This document shows positions 1 through 10,904 of a DNA stretch of 64,000 nt, in pieces; the first letter of the stretch is position 1; each line of letters begins with the position of its first letter. The translations under genes were made by a program, and so were the position numbers. The notes under the pieces are model-generated. The model worked only from the letters and a program-made list of their open reading frames with translations, ran no database searches and was not told the origin of the DNA. The stretch covers positions 52,754,496-52,818,495 of the forward strand of contig JAYGXS010000005.1 in the NCBI GenBank assembly GCA_036362985.1, given 5' to 3'. Source of the stretch: Ligula intestinalis. Lineage: Eukaryota; Platyhelminthes; Cestoda; Diphyllobothriidea; Diphyllobothriidae.

Positions 1-1690
1 CATGTAAATATAAATAAGAACATTCGTGCGCAACCAATGAAACCGCTGCCTACCATATAAATGGCAAGGCCAATTCATCTTCTAAGTATACCTAACTAGG
101 CCCGAAGATCGCGGCGGCAAAGGCCTATCGGGGGGCATTCAATTTAGTAAAGTTAACACTAAAAACTACGATCTTCCAGCCCTGGGTCTTTAGGAGAAGA
201 GAAAGGTTTTGGGGAAGCCAGAAGTGTAGGAGGAGTTTATTCTGCACAGAAGGATTGCAAGCATACGTAGGTGGACATTCAAGACACGGACTTGTGTACT
301 TTGTTACCTAATCGGGTCGGGTCCGAATTGATGCCTGCGCGGTAGGCGCCACATTGCACTCTGCGTCTAGATGAATTGAGGCCAACCGACTAAAGAGGGC
401 TATTCTTCTAAAGCCGGGAACATAATTGAACGGATTGAGGTCAACCGACTGTGGATGAAGGCCAGGAGCGAGTGGTTACCCCTTAGTTTGCGTCTGGTTC
501 GAGGCACGTCGAAAACAGCCTTCGCGTGATCTCCTATGCTGTAAGTGATTTCATCTGTAGCGTCACGAGTGAGGAAAGCGTCGGGCTGAAGAGGCAATAC
601 ATGCCTTGAGCCACTGCGAAAGCCCATCTGGTGGGATTGAATATTCACGACTTAACCCTACTGGTGCAGGTTGTAAGAGAGAGCGCTTCCAACCTGCTAT
701 ATTAAACTGATGTATCGTTTCTTTTGTCATCATTTTTGCTTGAGAGTTCAACGCAGACTAGCACAACGTAGGCGCTCTTTGCACCAAAAGCCTTTCTCAA
801 AGCCTACGTGGGAAAAAGAAGTCGCAATTGCGTCACCAGAAATAAAGGAAGCAGCTACAACATATAGCTGCCTGGGGTCTAGTCTGATTTTTTATTGCAG
901 TAGAGACGCAGGAATACTTTAAAGACTTCCAGGCACTTGGTTTGCATTACTCCGTAAGCGCCACATGTAGTTTGGCGGAGTAACGCCCTTCTATAAAATG
1001 CAGAGCAGGTTGTTGGGCACGATGGACACTAAGACAGTTGACTTGTACGGGCGAAATCCGATATTAGACCAAAATGCCTGTTATAAATCCTAATGCGGGC
1101 TAATCTTTCAGTTGAGGTTCATGTAGAGTTTTGGTTTTGGATTTGGCTTTCGCGTGCCGTTGAGAACCTAAATTAAACTGTTACCCATTCCTGCAAAAAA
1201 ATGCTAACAGTAGACGGCCCAGCTTATACCAGTCTTTACAACAGTCATTTACTGGCGTCAGAACAATAAGTTTGCAGCGAACGCGTGCGAGTACTCCGCC
1301 CACAACGTAGCTTTCTACAGTACGCCTGCTTATCGTATTATTTTAACCAATAAGTGGCGTGTAATTTTTCTGCTTGGTCACGCACTTTTCGTACGGCTCG
1401 TCCTTACAGCATTACAAAATGGAAAAGGTTGTTAGTATTCTCTACACAATCTTCTCCAATTCATCACAATATGTTTACGGCACAAACAAGAGCTTTTTCT
1501 TCTTTGCTTATCTCATTAATTCACTTTTCTTACTTCGAAAGGCCCTGTAGTGGCACGCTATTACCACTTCTTGCACACGAAGTTCAGACATGACGTCTCG
1601 TAATTGCAAGCCTCGACCTACCTCGTGAATAGCTGCAAACTCCGCGAGAATGCGGCGGCCAATAACACGTCTGCATTCGTAGGCTGCTCT
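1..1690. other. intergenic DNA, no gene seen
   Basis: Short ORFs only, none resembling a known family. No RNA gene or clear transposon coding remnant was recognised. Confidence 0.5.
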
Positions 1691-1779
1691 CAATCCCTTC
1701 GATCATTCGCCTGCAAGGCCGACTCAGACAGGGGCTAATTGCGATGACTGCCTACGCTCTGACACTCCGAGAGTCGAAT

Positions 1780-1870
1780 TACGCCTACCTTGTCCCTCCC
1801 TCATCTGTACAGAATAAATTGTTCCTCCCACTTATGCTCTTCTCATTATGAACCCGACCTGAAGATCAGG
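1780..1870 (+). repeat. short dispersed repeat, copy 1
   Basis: The stretch around tacagaataaattgttcct and the following cctgaagatc reappears, diverged, at about 5,905-5,975. The block before it (caaggccgactca) also reappears near 5,760. It could be the end of a mobile element; no coding part was recognised. Confidence 0.4.
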
Positions 1871-2600
1871 TCAGGTTTTTATTGAGGGAAATATAGGTAA
1901 ATAACTTTGAACTCCCTATTGGTACAGTTTTTCAATGCATTTGATCTACAGAACACTTCAGAACAGTGGCGTTGTCAGAAAGTTGAGGGCCGATAGTGAA
2001 AAAACTCCTTAGGCATTGTTCTTGCAACAGATCGAAGTGAGGCTGATTGGTTTATAACTGTTTGTAGAAACCTTTCTGCCACCTTTATACAACGGTGTGA
2101 TCCGTGCGGATTTCCAATCGGCGGGTAAACAACCTGCGTTAAACGAGGTACTGAAAAGCATAGAAGGCGGTTTGGCTAGCTCCCCAGCAAGTTCTTTCAG
2201 TAATTTAGGCGGGATGTCATCGGGACCGGATGATTTCGAGTCGTTTAGTGCCATTAACTCCTGAAGAACGGTTGCTTCGGCAAAGGCCACATTTTCAATC
2301 TTTGGACCGTCATCTAAGCCATAGTTTTGAGGGATGAATCCGATTTCAGTCGTAAAGTTCGATTTGTAAAATTGTGAAAGATGCTATGCTTTTGCTCCAT
2401 CCTCACTCATTTCTGTTCCGTCGCTTGCCTTCAGAAGGGGGACTGGGTCCCGGTTTCGTGTGGTCTTTCTTAAGTAGCCATAAAATAGATCGTAGTGACA
2501 AGCTTCCTCCACGATAGCCCTACAGGGAAAAAACCCGTCCACGTAGCGTTGGACCCACGCCATAGTTTCCACCTCGAAGGTTATCCGAAACTGGTTCACT
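1863..2600 (-). mobile_element. LINE remnant, reverse-transcriptase fragment
   Basis: On the minus strand one frame runs from about 2,599 to 2,012 with a single internal stop near 2,385. It ends in the start of a non-LTR reverse transcriptase domain: SSGPDDIPPKLLKELAGELA, LPADWKSARITPLYKGG and YKPISLTSICCK. The catalytic YADD box is missing. The part nearest the 3' side, about 1,870-2,008, matches 46,540-46,680, so the reverse transcriptase is cut short and joined directly to a 3' tail shared by another copy. It is a dead copy of a CR1/RTE-type LINE. Confidence 0.85.
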
Positions 2601-2619
2601 TAGATAAGGCCTTAAAAGG

Positions 2620-4700
2620 GCAGAAATAATGTGCATCTTGTTAGTGCGCATCTGTTTCCGCGTCCGTCAATAGCTAGCCGGTGCTAGTAACGGGGAGCAC
2701 CCTAGCTCCTGACACTGCTAAGCAGACCCCTACAGCCTCTATGAATATCCCCTCCCTGAACTATCACGTCCAGTACAAGGAAAACATTGTAGCTGCTCTC
2801 AAGGACATACAAACAATTCATTCGGATCCCACAGGTAACGAGTTTTATTAATACTACATACTAACCATCGATATATAGCAAGTGCAAAATTGTAAGAAAA
2901 CTGATGCCGCTCAGGAAAATTACCGAAGCAGATCAAATGAATGATCGCGTTACCTCCACCCTCCCCCATGCAACAATGGTCTGGCTGAAGCTATCTGCTA
3001 GCTAACGACATGAGACATGATATAGGGTTTCGTTTACAGTCTCGTTTCGGGCTCACTACACTTACTTCACATACCTGTCTACTTATTTTGTATTAGTAAG
3101 CATGTTTTCTCACCGCAGATGTGCGACACAGTCCCCTCGCACTTCCCCTACCGATTTCCTTAGCGTCTTGCGGTCACGTTTAGTTTTACTTGGTTTAATT
3201 AGGTTCCACGTTAAGTTAGTTTAATTTAACTAGTTTCAGTATAGTTGTGTCTACCTTTGTTTACTTTTAGATAGTTGAGTAATAGTTTATTCGAGCATTA
3301 CTATTCTGGCTTATTAAACATCAAATGCATTAAAAGCTATTGTAAGTTAAAAAGGTGAAAACGCTTAGCATTCGTGTCTGAACATAAATCTGAAAAACTC
3401 GACATGTAAACGATAAACGATTGAATCCAACTCGCGGGAAATACTGGACAGGTCTGCTTCATCTTGGTTGCATTTCTAATTTTATTTACCGGATGCAAAA
3501 AATTAATAAATAAGTTCTTGTTGTATTTTCTACGCTTTGCTATTTACTCATTTCTTCTTTCCCCTAAAATGCCCACCGATTTAAGCCCTATTATCACGGG
3601 TCCCGTACTACAGAATTCCGGGGTTTTCGCCTACTATAATGGTCCCGAAACGAGACTGTGACATGAGTGTCTACCCAACCAATCCTACACAATATATGGC
3701 TGAAGAAAACCAACATCAGCCAGATGAGCATAGACAGGACGAAGCTGCTGACATGACCAACTAATCAGTACGCGCTCAAGCCATAGCTTATCGTCTGCGG
3801 AGCGTCCGGATGTGAGCAATAAACAGCCCATATGGGCTTCATTAATTCACTTAGGAAGGACTCTAAAAGATAAAATAACAGAAACTTATTTGACACGATG
3901 ATACTTGCAAAATTTGCCTTCCTCCCTTAACTAGTACATCGATTAGCATTATCATTGACAAACAAAGGTACTGCAGACGGGTCCCAAATTTCCCTAGCAC
4001 TTCGCGTTGGTGGGTTAATTGGGCAAGGTAGGTAGATCCGGTTGTCAAAAGGTTTCCCTTCCGAGGCCATGTCAAACGTAAAAATATCAGCTTACCGATT
4101 TTATTAATCTTATAATTTGCCTAACTGATCGACTGCACAGATAAAAATCTCCTGAAGAAACGCATAAATTTCTTGATTAGTCATGATGGCAGGGATTCAG
4201 CAGTCCATCCCTCGCACAGTATGACGAAGGCAAACGACTACGTCAGGAGGGGAGGTGGGGGAATGAAAGACAGCGAATTCAAGGCAGCCAAGACATTGGG
4301 TTTCCGCGCTGTTTTCTGTTAAAAATCAACAAGAAGCGCTGTATATAGCAGAGGAAACAACACCAGAAGACGGTCGGTCACATTTCGCCCACAAGAAAAT
4401 GAAGGCCCCACCAGGCTCCATGATCAAAAGGACCCCAGATTCAAACATAAGAACTACAATCGCATTTTGATGAGGAACGCGGGCAGACAGGTAGGTAAAC
4501 CCACAGAACGAGAAGGTGGGGCGAGTAAAATAAGTCAAGTAACAGGTGGTTTCCTGCAGACGATGCGGAGGAAACGAATTACAGACAAGAAGGGAGGGAG
4601 CTAAGGATTGAGCACGCGCAGGCAATAGAAAACGTCTGCGAACAATCACTGAGTCAAGTGTGGGATGACGGGAGCGGACGTGGGCTCGGGGGGAGGAGAG
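2620..4700. other. intergenic DNA downstream of ARFGAP1
   Basis: No gene or recognisable transposon domain was seen. The ARFGAP1 3' UTR should extend into the right-hand part on the minus strand. An AATAAA lies on that strand near 4,101-4,106, about 660 bases past the stop codon, but is not close enough to be assigned. Confidence 0.4.
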
Positions 4701-4768
4701 GGGCACCAACCACTGCACAGAGGGCCGCGAAAACACAGGAGCAATGTTATGTTAACGTGAAGGAACAA

Positions 4769-4965
4769 CTAGTCGGCCTTGGCATTCTTCCTAGCGCCAC
4801 CACCGCCACTACGGCGGCTCACAACAGAACGACGTTCTGTTTCACTGGTGCTGCTGTCCTCTGCACCCCACGAGTCGCCCCAATCGTCGTCCGTGGCCCA
4901 CCAACCGTCCTTCGTAGGTTTGGCCATGGTCGTGGAATTTATGGCAGGTGAGCTGTTTTCGCTAA
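4769..4965 (-). CDS. ARFGAP1: ARFGAP1 terminal exon, W-rich acidic tail
   Basis: The exon is 197 bases after acceptor ttctttctcctacag: two bases completing a codon, 64 codons and TAG. It contains KDGWWATDDDWGDSW, the same type of acidic tryptophan motif that ends ArfGAP1 proteins and binds the delta-COP subunit of COPI. Here the motif is followed by a longer Ser/Arg/Gly-rich extension ending GGGGARKNAKAD. The exon lies on the same strand as the upstream exons but 24 kb beyond exon 7. The match rests on a short motif, so it is slightly less sure than exons 1 to 7; a different W-motif protein such as a SCYL-type pseudokinase tail is the main alternative. Confidence 0.72.
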
Positions 4966-5149
4966 CTGTAGGAGAAAGAAGCATTGCAGAGAATAAAAAT
5001 CGAAATACGTAGGCTAATTACAACAAAGGAATTATGAGTTCATCGACTAAACGCGCCACAACCGGTTTGAAAGCTGGGTTATGCGCAGTCCTCAAGTGTT
5101 TGGCACGCGTAGGCGTGAAGTCCGACAGTCAGACACCGCGTTCCCGACG

Positions 5150-5245
5150 ATAATCCACCCCACTACCCGATTCATTTAATTCTATCACTTTGCGGTACAA
5201 TCTGTGGCTTGGAAGGCTGCCAAATCATGGGATAACTCAAACCTA
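5150..5245 (+). repeat. short fragment of the GC-rich repeat family
   Basis: The segment from tctatcactttgcggtac to gctgccaaatcatggg is a diverged match to the core of the larger repeats at 36.5, 43.2 and 48.05 kb. Only about 100 bases are preserved. Confidence 0.5.
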
Positions 5246-5739
5246 GTAATCAGCATAGGGGTGTTAGCATTGAGTGATCAAATGGCGAACTGCGATCCAG
5301 GTTGCACTGACCACTTCTTAAAGTGCGTTTATAGCACTTTCATGCCTAAGCCACCCAGCTCTCTTGTGTAAAATCCCAGTGCGTGATGGGAGGGGGACAG
5401 GTCGGGTGCGCTACGCATGCAGACGGACTCTTCGGCTCTGTCAGTTACGGCACCCTCACTTAGCATTATTTATAGACTCGAAGTCACTCTCGCTCACTAG
5501 GATCCGAGTCCTCCACCGTTTCTTGCTGGGTGAAATCCTGGTCCTTTGAGCTGTGTGTGAGGGAACACCTAGAAGTGCGTTCACGCCGTGTCCGGTCCCA
5601 CACCGGCCTTTCTGACGCTGTCCAGATACCAGGCACAGGTGGAGTGAGGACAATGTTTGGTGACCCACTCTGCGCAGGCAAATATGTATCAAGACTCACC
5701 ATCGTCTACGAGTACACATGCACTGGTTGCGTACGCCCG

Positions 5740-5985
5740 TCTGTCTGACCAACCATCCACCAAGGCTGACTCACGTAAGGGCCACTGTGGCGGACGCTGT
5801 GGTGATTCCAACGGTCATCTCAATTCAGACGCGGTGCTGTGGCCGGCGGTTGCTCGCTCGTTTGACAGTCCTATTGCTTTTACCTATTTTCTATTCCTTC
5901 TTTACAGAATAAACTGTTCCCACCACTCTAGCCTCCCATGTCTTATCTTCTTTCAAGATACCAGGCCTGAAGATCGCAGTTGCTA
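5740..5985 (+). repeat. short dispersed repeat, copy 2
   Basis: This matches the block at 1,690-1,870: caaggctgactca, then tttacagaataaactgttcc, then gcctgaagatcgc. Same orientation, no coding content. Confidence 0.4.
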
Positions 5986-6090
5986 GGATTTAACCTAACC
6001 GGCTGCGATAAGTACGGCAGATACAGCCCAAATTTACTAGCTGTATAAAGTAATTTGCGCCCGCAAATCAGTTCTATGGCACGCCAATCA

Positions 6091-6108
6091 GGGGAGGGGG
6101 GGGGGGGG
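6091..6108 (+). repeat. G homopolymer run
   Basis: Four G, an A, then thirteen G in a row. It can form a G-quadruplex and is a likely place for sequencing-length errors. Confidence 0.9.
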
Positions 6109-6119
6109 TACATGCTGGG

Positions 6120-7480
6120 CACTGTCGGCAACGACGATCGCACAGTCATGGGGTTGTACCTTGAAGATGAAGAAAAAGAGTAGAACAATGTGTCTCGAAC
6201 TATCGGCTATGCCTATTGTGGTTCGCAAGCAAAAACTGAATAGATTAGCCCGGGTTCATTTTACCTATAGTGACAAACTTAAGAAAAGTATTCAGGCTAA
6301 AACACCGAACCATGCTTTCTCATTGTTCTTCTTCTGCGTAAGTGGATGGAATTCTAGGCTGTAGAACCATCGAACTAAGAATGCAAAGAAGGCGTTTGAG
6401 GGGAGAAACAAGAAAAAAAAACATGAACGAAGCCAAAATGGGTATAGGCAGACGAAAGTACTGTGGTTACCGGAACCAGTTCGTGGAAAGCTGGATTGCC
6501 AGTCGTTGTGAGATTCGCTACCGCCTTGTCCATGTTCCAGCTGAGAAGAATGGGTGGTTCTGCAGGGAGGAGAAAACCTCAATTATCAGACACAGACACA
6601 AAAATGCAAAGCAAAGCAGAAACGTGGCGAAGATTATAAAATCCACCGATCTGTACAGCCACAGAAAACACAATTTAAAACTCAACCTGTTAGCACCTAA
6701 CTGAGGCGAAACATCGGATAGACGCGAAAAAAAGCCCTTCGAGTAACGCATCCAGCACCAGAGCGCGACAGAAACTCGCTATAGCAACGTTTTAGTGCCA
6801 CACACTAAGCAACGACTACACGCGAACCACATCGCCCATAGGTAATAATAGAAATTAATCCACACAGGATAGCAAAATCCCAAGGTTTACAACGGCCCCT
6901 CATCCCGTTATTAATTAAATCACCGACTCTGCGCAATTTCTCACCCCGTATAACGAAACCAATACCAGCATAACTATTAATAATCGAGATAAATCGTTCG
7001 CTAATGTTTTTTTAATTGTAAAACACAGCAGGAAGCCTTACCGTATTATGGCATGGCGTTTAATAATAAAGCCTAAATATTTATCCTTAGTTGAACTGCG
7101 TTCTTTCTCCAAACGATTAACTGACAAGACATATTTATTGCGTTAGTAAAGCTTTAATTTTTGGGCTTTTAAGGCGTAAGGGGTGCGAAGCAAGAGAAAG
7201 TATCCGATATGAACCGAATAGCCCGAATATGGCACCACGCAGACCTCAGACTGCCGAGGAAACAGGTATACTGCGATCTCGTCTACCAAGACCTTTTCGT
7301 GGTATTAAAACACTGCATTAGTTAGAAAGAGAATCTTCGGCATTCCCTACTTGGTCGGACCAAAAGTCACGGGCGAGTCGACATCCCTTGTTTAAACTTT
7401 AACTGTCATGGACGAGCACAAGAAATGAAATATTATGGAGGACACTGAGCAACACACCGATAATTTAGTTGACCCAATTG
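6120..7480. other. intronic DNA, no gene seen
   Basis: AT-rich sequence with short unrelated ORFs. No transposon protein, tRNA or repeat pair was recognised. Confidence 0.4.
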
Positions 7481-7610
7481 TGAAAAAAACTCGCGGCATT
7501 CAGTGGGTTCGAACCCGCATAGAAGAGAGCCCTTTTAGCCAAGCCAACGCTCTACCAACTTGAGCTACGAATGTCGCGCTTCACACCGTGAGTTTAATCA
7601 CACTTGGATC
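7460..7610 (-). mobile_element. tRNA-derived SINE, family 1, copy a
   Basis: The minus strand shows a tRNA-like head: gtagctcaagttggtagagc (D-arm, box A) and gggttcgaaccc (T-arm, box B). A tail reading gagttttttt and caattgggtcaact follows. The order and the tail match the copy at 9,050-9,210, so it is a SINE rather than a lone tRNA gene. The T-stem pairs poorly and no functional tRNA fold is supported. Confidence 0.75.
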
Positions 7611-7734
7611 GATATTACCCGCCCAACTTTTCCACTCACATGGAATTCACCAATGCGGGACAGCAAGTTGACTGCCCAAGCAGGATTTCCTAAGCAATCA
7701 TCTAGAATCCATCAGAATGACTACTAGACTGACT

Positions 7735-8130
7735 TAATTATCAAGTTGGTTTGGCAGATAATTACTTGAGCCATGGTTCACGGGTCCCCAATCCATCAAC
7801 AAGTGCACTGATTTACCCAATCCATATTCGGTGTCTAGACTAAATTTGGCCAAAGCGAATCGCCGCTCGGGGAATACACAGGCCACCATATCATCGTATG
7901 CCAACAACACAAGGCTAGATAGACATTGCTGACACAAAGAATCAGCACACAAGCAAAGGCATTGATTGATTTTTCGTGTACATTTAAATTTTACGGCAGA
8001 ACCCTGTGCGCACACAAACTGTTTCTGCGACTGTTCTGTGAGTATGTCTCTGATGATGAATCCGCGACGGATTTCGAAACGCCAGGCGAATAAACATATT
8101 GTCCCAGCGGTCGAGTCGTCTTTTTTATTT
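7735..8130 (+). mobile_element. Penelope-like element 3' end, copy 1
   Basis: This begins with a decayed coding stretch equivalent to ESWFTGPQSINK, the conserved segment after the GIY-YIG endonuclease of Penelope-like elements. It continues through the 3' flank to a hammerhead-like motif at 8,050-8,083 and the shared end aataaacatattgtcccagc. It matches the copies at 12.2 kb (minus) and 49.3 kb (plus) in order and sequence. Several stops; dead. Confidence 0.78.
8050..8083 (+). ncRNA. hammerhead ribozyme-like motif, Penelope copy 1
   Basis: CTGATGA, then a short hairpin of GAATCC with GGATTTC, then GAAAC: the two invariant core strings of a hammerhead ribozyme around stem II. The cleavage triplet position reads GCC rather than GTC, so this copy is probably inactive. 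Penelope-like elements are known carriers of hammerheads with a minimal stem III that pair as dimers. Confidence 0.6.
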
Positions 8131-8235
8131 CAAGAAGTACATTAGCTAAAGGCTCTCGTGTTGGAAAAGGCATTATTTTTTGCGATAAGGTCTTGTTCTT
8201 CGGATAAGTCCGCGACGACGTCAACCCAATGCTAT

Positions 8236-8480
8236 TTTTAAACCAGGCAACGCCTTCCTCTTCAAAACGGTCGTTTTAGTACTGTTTCAAAGGGTACAAA
8301 GTTAGCTGACACGCGTAGCAAAAATTGCCCTGTAAAATTCATGCTATTTCACGAAGCAATATACAGTCTACTATAAATAGGGTACTCAATAGGAATCTAC
8401 TGTCAAGTCAGTATTGCAATTAAATGTAGTGTTAATGCATGTGTTTACACAGCCATATATGGGCAAAATCCGGAAGCCTG
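8236..8480 (+). repeat. direct repeat, left copy
   Basis: Starts aaccaggcaacgccttcc, passes tctactataaatagg and ends near catatatgggcaaaatccgg. The same series recurs at 9,484-9,730 in the same orientation. Nature unknown; the pair flanks about 1 kb with a SINE inside. Confidence 0.7.
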
Positions 8481-9049
8481 CCAAGTGGTTATATGTTGGC
8501 AGAACCGCCCACAATAACACCCAGTGCTGACAGCAACGTTAAAGAACTGTTGGCGTCTGAGGAGCGGGATAGCCATAAAATTGGGAAAGACATATCTGGC
8601 ACTCGACAACGAAGATTATTAATTGCAAGGCGTTTATTGACAGTTTAAAGTTTGTTTTCATTTATAACGGTATATATCGACGCAGAATGGACATGAAATT
8701 CCTAAAGGATAGTGTTCCACCCCACCACTTTAGAGGTACGCATATGATAACACCTGCAACTAGAGCCTAACTGTTGCGGCAATAGCCAGTCTCTCCGAAA
8801 CCGGCCCACAACCAATTTTTTTTCCGGCCCACAGTTGGAATCTCAGGCTAAAAATTGAATATTTTTGTAACTACCAAAAGCAATTGGGTCAATGCATGTC
8901 CAGCAAATCTGCCAAACCTTCTAATAATTACATCAGCCTAGTAGTCGTTCTGGTGGTTTCTAGATGACTGCTTAAGAAATCCTGCTTAGACAGTCAGCTT
9001 GTTGTTCCGCATTGGTGGATTCCATAAGAGCGGTAATGTCGGGCTGGTT

Positions 9050-9210
9050 AAATCGACTCAATTGTGATTAAATTCATGGCGCGAGGCGGGGCGTGCGTAG
9101 CTCAGGTGGTTAGATCGTTGGCTTCTGGTAAAGGCCTTCTCTGCTACGCGGGTTTACACCTCGCCGAACGCCTCGAGTTTTTTACAATTGGGTCAACTCA
9201 AAAAACTTCA
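9050..9210 (+). mobile_element. tRNA-derived SINE, family 1, copy b
   Basis: Head gcgtagctcaggtggttag, degraded T-arm gcgggtttacacctcg, then tail gagttttttacaattgggtc. It aligns along its length with the reverse complement of 7,460-7,610, including upstream gtgattaaa and the tail after the tRNA part. This identifies a SINE family. Confidence 0.75.
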
Positions 9211-9483
9211 TTTTGTGCTGAACAATCCCACTGAAAAATGACTATAGACAACCTGGCTATCTGCAATATATGGCAAAAGTTGTACTGTGTTAAATGTACA
9301 CGCACAGTTTACGAAGGACGGTTATTTTTATTTGTTAGTATTCTGCATACATTTTCGGTTTCTGCACGCTTCCGTCCCTGACATATATCGATATTTAGCT
9401 TTTTTCGTAAGATCTGTAATGTACCTATTATATTAAATGCGAGTTAATAGTGAAAACTGATGATTTTCATGTTAGTAAATATT

Positions 9484-9730
9484 ATTTTAAAACCAGGCAA
9501 CGCCTTCCCTTTAAAAACGATCGTTTTCTTACTGGTGGAGGGCGTATGAGGGGCTGGCTTCGCGTAACAGAAATTTCTTCGTCAGACTTATGAGATTTCA
9601 TGAGGTAATCTACTATAAATAGGGAACTCTATAGGGACCTGATGCCAAATCAGTACTGACAAGAATGTAGTGTAAATTCACGTCTTTATTCACCCCTAGA
9701 TGGCCTAAATTAGGAAGTTGTCAACCCAGC
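9484..9730 (+). repeat. direct repeat, right copy
   Basis: Second copy of the 8,236-8,480 sequence, with small insertions and deletions (aaccaggcaacgccttccct, ctactataaatagg). No coding content. Confidence 0.7.
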
Positions 9731-10189
9731 ACATTTTCGCCTGATCTTGGGCTCTTATACAGTCAATTTGCTCAGCCAAGTGACGGAAATTCAGCTGCTC
9801 GGTTGAACAGACACGCAGTCAAACATAACAAGATTTCCGGAGTCTGCTTGGGAAAACTTTTTCTCTGTCGCATATTAATTCTGCGCTGTTGCGTTGCATT
9901 ACAGGAACTTCCAATTAATCCCGTAAGCTTATGGTCAGGTGTAAACACTGGCAGCCCCTCAATACTGATAATGAGCACTCCACAGTCAAAGCTTAGAGAT
10001 GAGGGAAAAATAAGTATAGAAAGTGTTTGGATAAATTAGCCCTCTAAGAAAATATAACCAACCAAGGCCAATCGAATGCACCGCATGCTACTACTATTCA
10101 GGTATTGACAATGATTGCGACCAATTTGATGACTATCGGAATTTGCAACCCAGTTCAACAACGTCCTTGAGCTGAAAGGACACGTAAAG

Positions 10190-10480
10190 AAGGAAGGATT
10201 GATAAATTTTGAAGTAAAAGATGCAATCACTGGAACAAAAAATTATTTTCATGACGTTTCGGATCCTGTCGAGAATTCTCAATCATACTTAACTTTAGGG
10301 TAGTGCAAGATATGCGCAGATGCGACTGATACATGCACAGATTGCACGGTATTTATAGGTCGTAGCTGTCATCCGCATAAGGTCGCATCTTCTTCTTCTG
10401 CTTCTGAACTGCTGCCTGGAACTCGCATATTCACTTATATTTGAAAATTCTGAAGTATACTTTAGCTTACGACTATTGGG
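10190..10480 (-). mobile_element. diverged Penelope-like 3' end, copy 2
   Basis: On the minus strand a tataaatac box near 10,351 is followed by tgcatgtatcag, then ggatccgaaacgtcatgaaa and ttgttccagtgattgcatc. This is the same layout as the other Penelope copies (tataaatac, GAAACGTC, AATAA, CCAG-GAT-GA). The CTGATGA half of the hammerhead is altered. An old or different subfamily member. Confidence 0.5.
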
Positions 10481-10689
10481 GGGAGGGAATCGTCAAGTAG
10501 TTAATCGCCTGAAGCAAATGCGCAACTGAACCACAAACAAATTTCCAGTAATGAAAACTCCCGATCCAAAAATGCGTGTTTACGAAATTAGGAAGAGGAG
10601 GAAGAAACCGTCCTGTACCTTTTGAGACTCGGCTACCCTAGGGGAAAAATCCGCACTAAGAGAGAGGCAGCTCAAGTAGCTTGTGGGCT

Positions 10690-10900
10690 GAGAAGAAGAA
10701 GACTCGATCGCTGGGACAATATGTTTATTCGCCTGACGTTTCGATATCCGTCGCGGATTCGTCATCAGAGACATGAGTAGCAGAAAGGTCGGGCTGTTGT
10801 ACGGAAAGCTACCGCAATGGATTAAAAGAGGCTGTGTTCTTACGGCAGAGCCAGTCTTCAGGGGAGCTGCGCCTCACTAATTAATACCTGCCCCCCCCTC
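10690..10900 (-). mobile_element. Penelope-like 3' end, copy 3
   Basis: The minus strand carries the shared Penelope 3' sequence from the hammerhead at 10,735-10,758 through caggcgaataaacatattg to cccagcgatcgagtc. The region upstream does not show the GIY-YIG coding part, so the copy is truncated or rearranged. Confidence 0.7.
10735..10758 (-). ncRNA. hammerhead ribozyme-like motif, best-kept copy
   Basis: CTGATGA, a stem of GAATCC with GGATATC closed by a GCGAC loop, then GAAACGTC. All core positions are present, including a GTC cleavage triplet. ACGT at the stem III position is self-complementary, which would let two copies pair as a dimer. One unpaired base lies between CTGATGA and stem II and one base bulges in the stem. 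Activity is inferred, not shown. Confidence 0.65.
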
Positions 10901-10904
10901 TCGC

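Noticed and set aside
4658..5012. Plus-strand ORFs over the ARFGAP1 terminal exon
   Set aside because: They are antisense shadows of the W-rich exon.
7500..7580. A tRNA gene
   Set aside because: The T-stem does not pair properly, and the copy at 9.1 kb shows that the similarity extends well beyond a tRNA; it is a SINE head.
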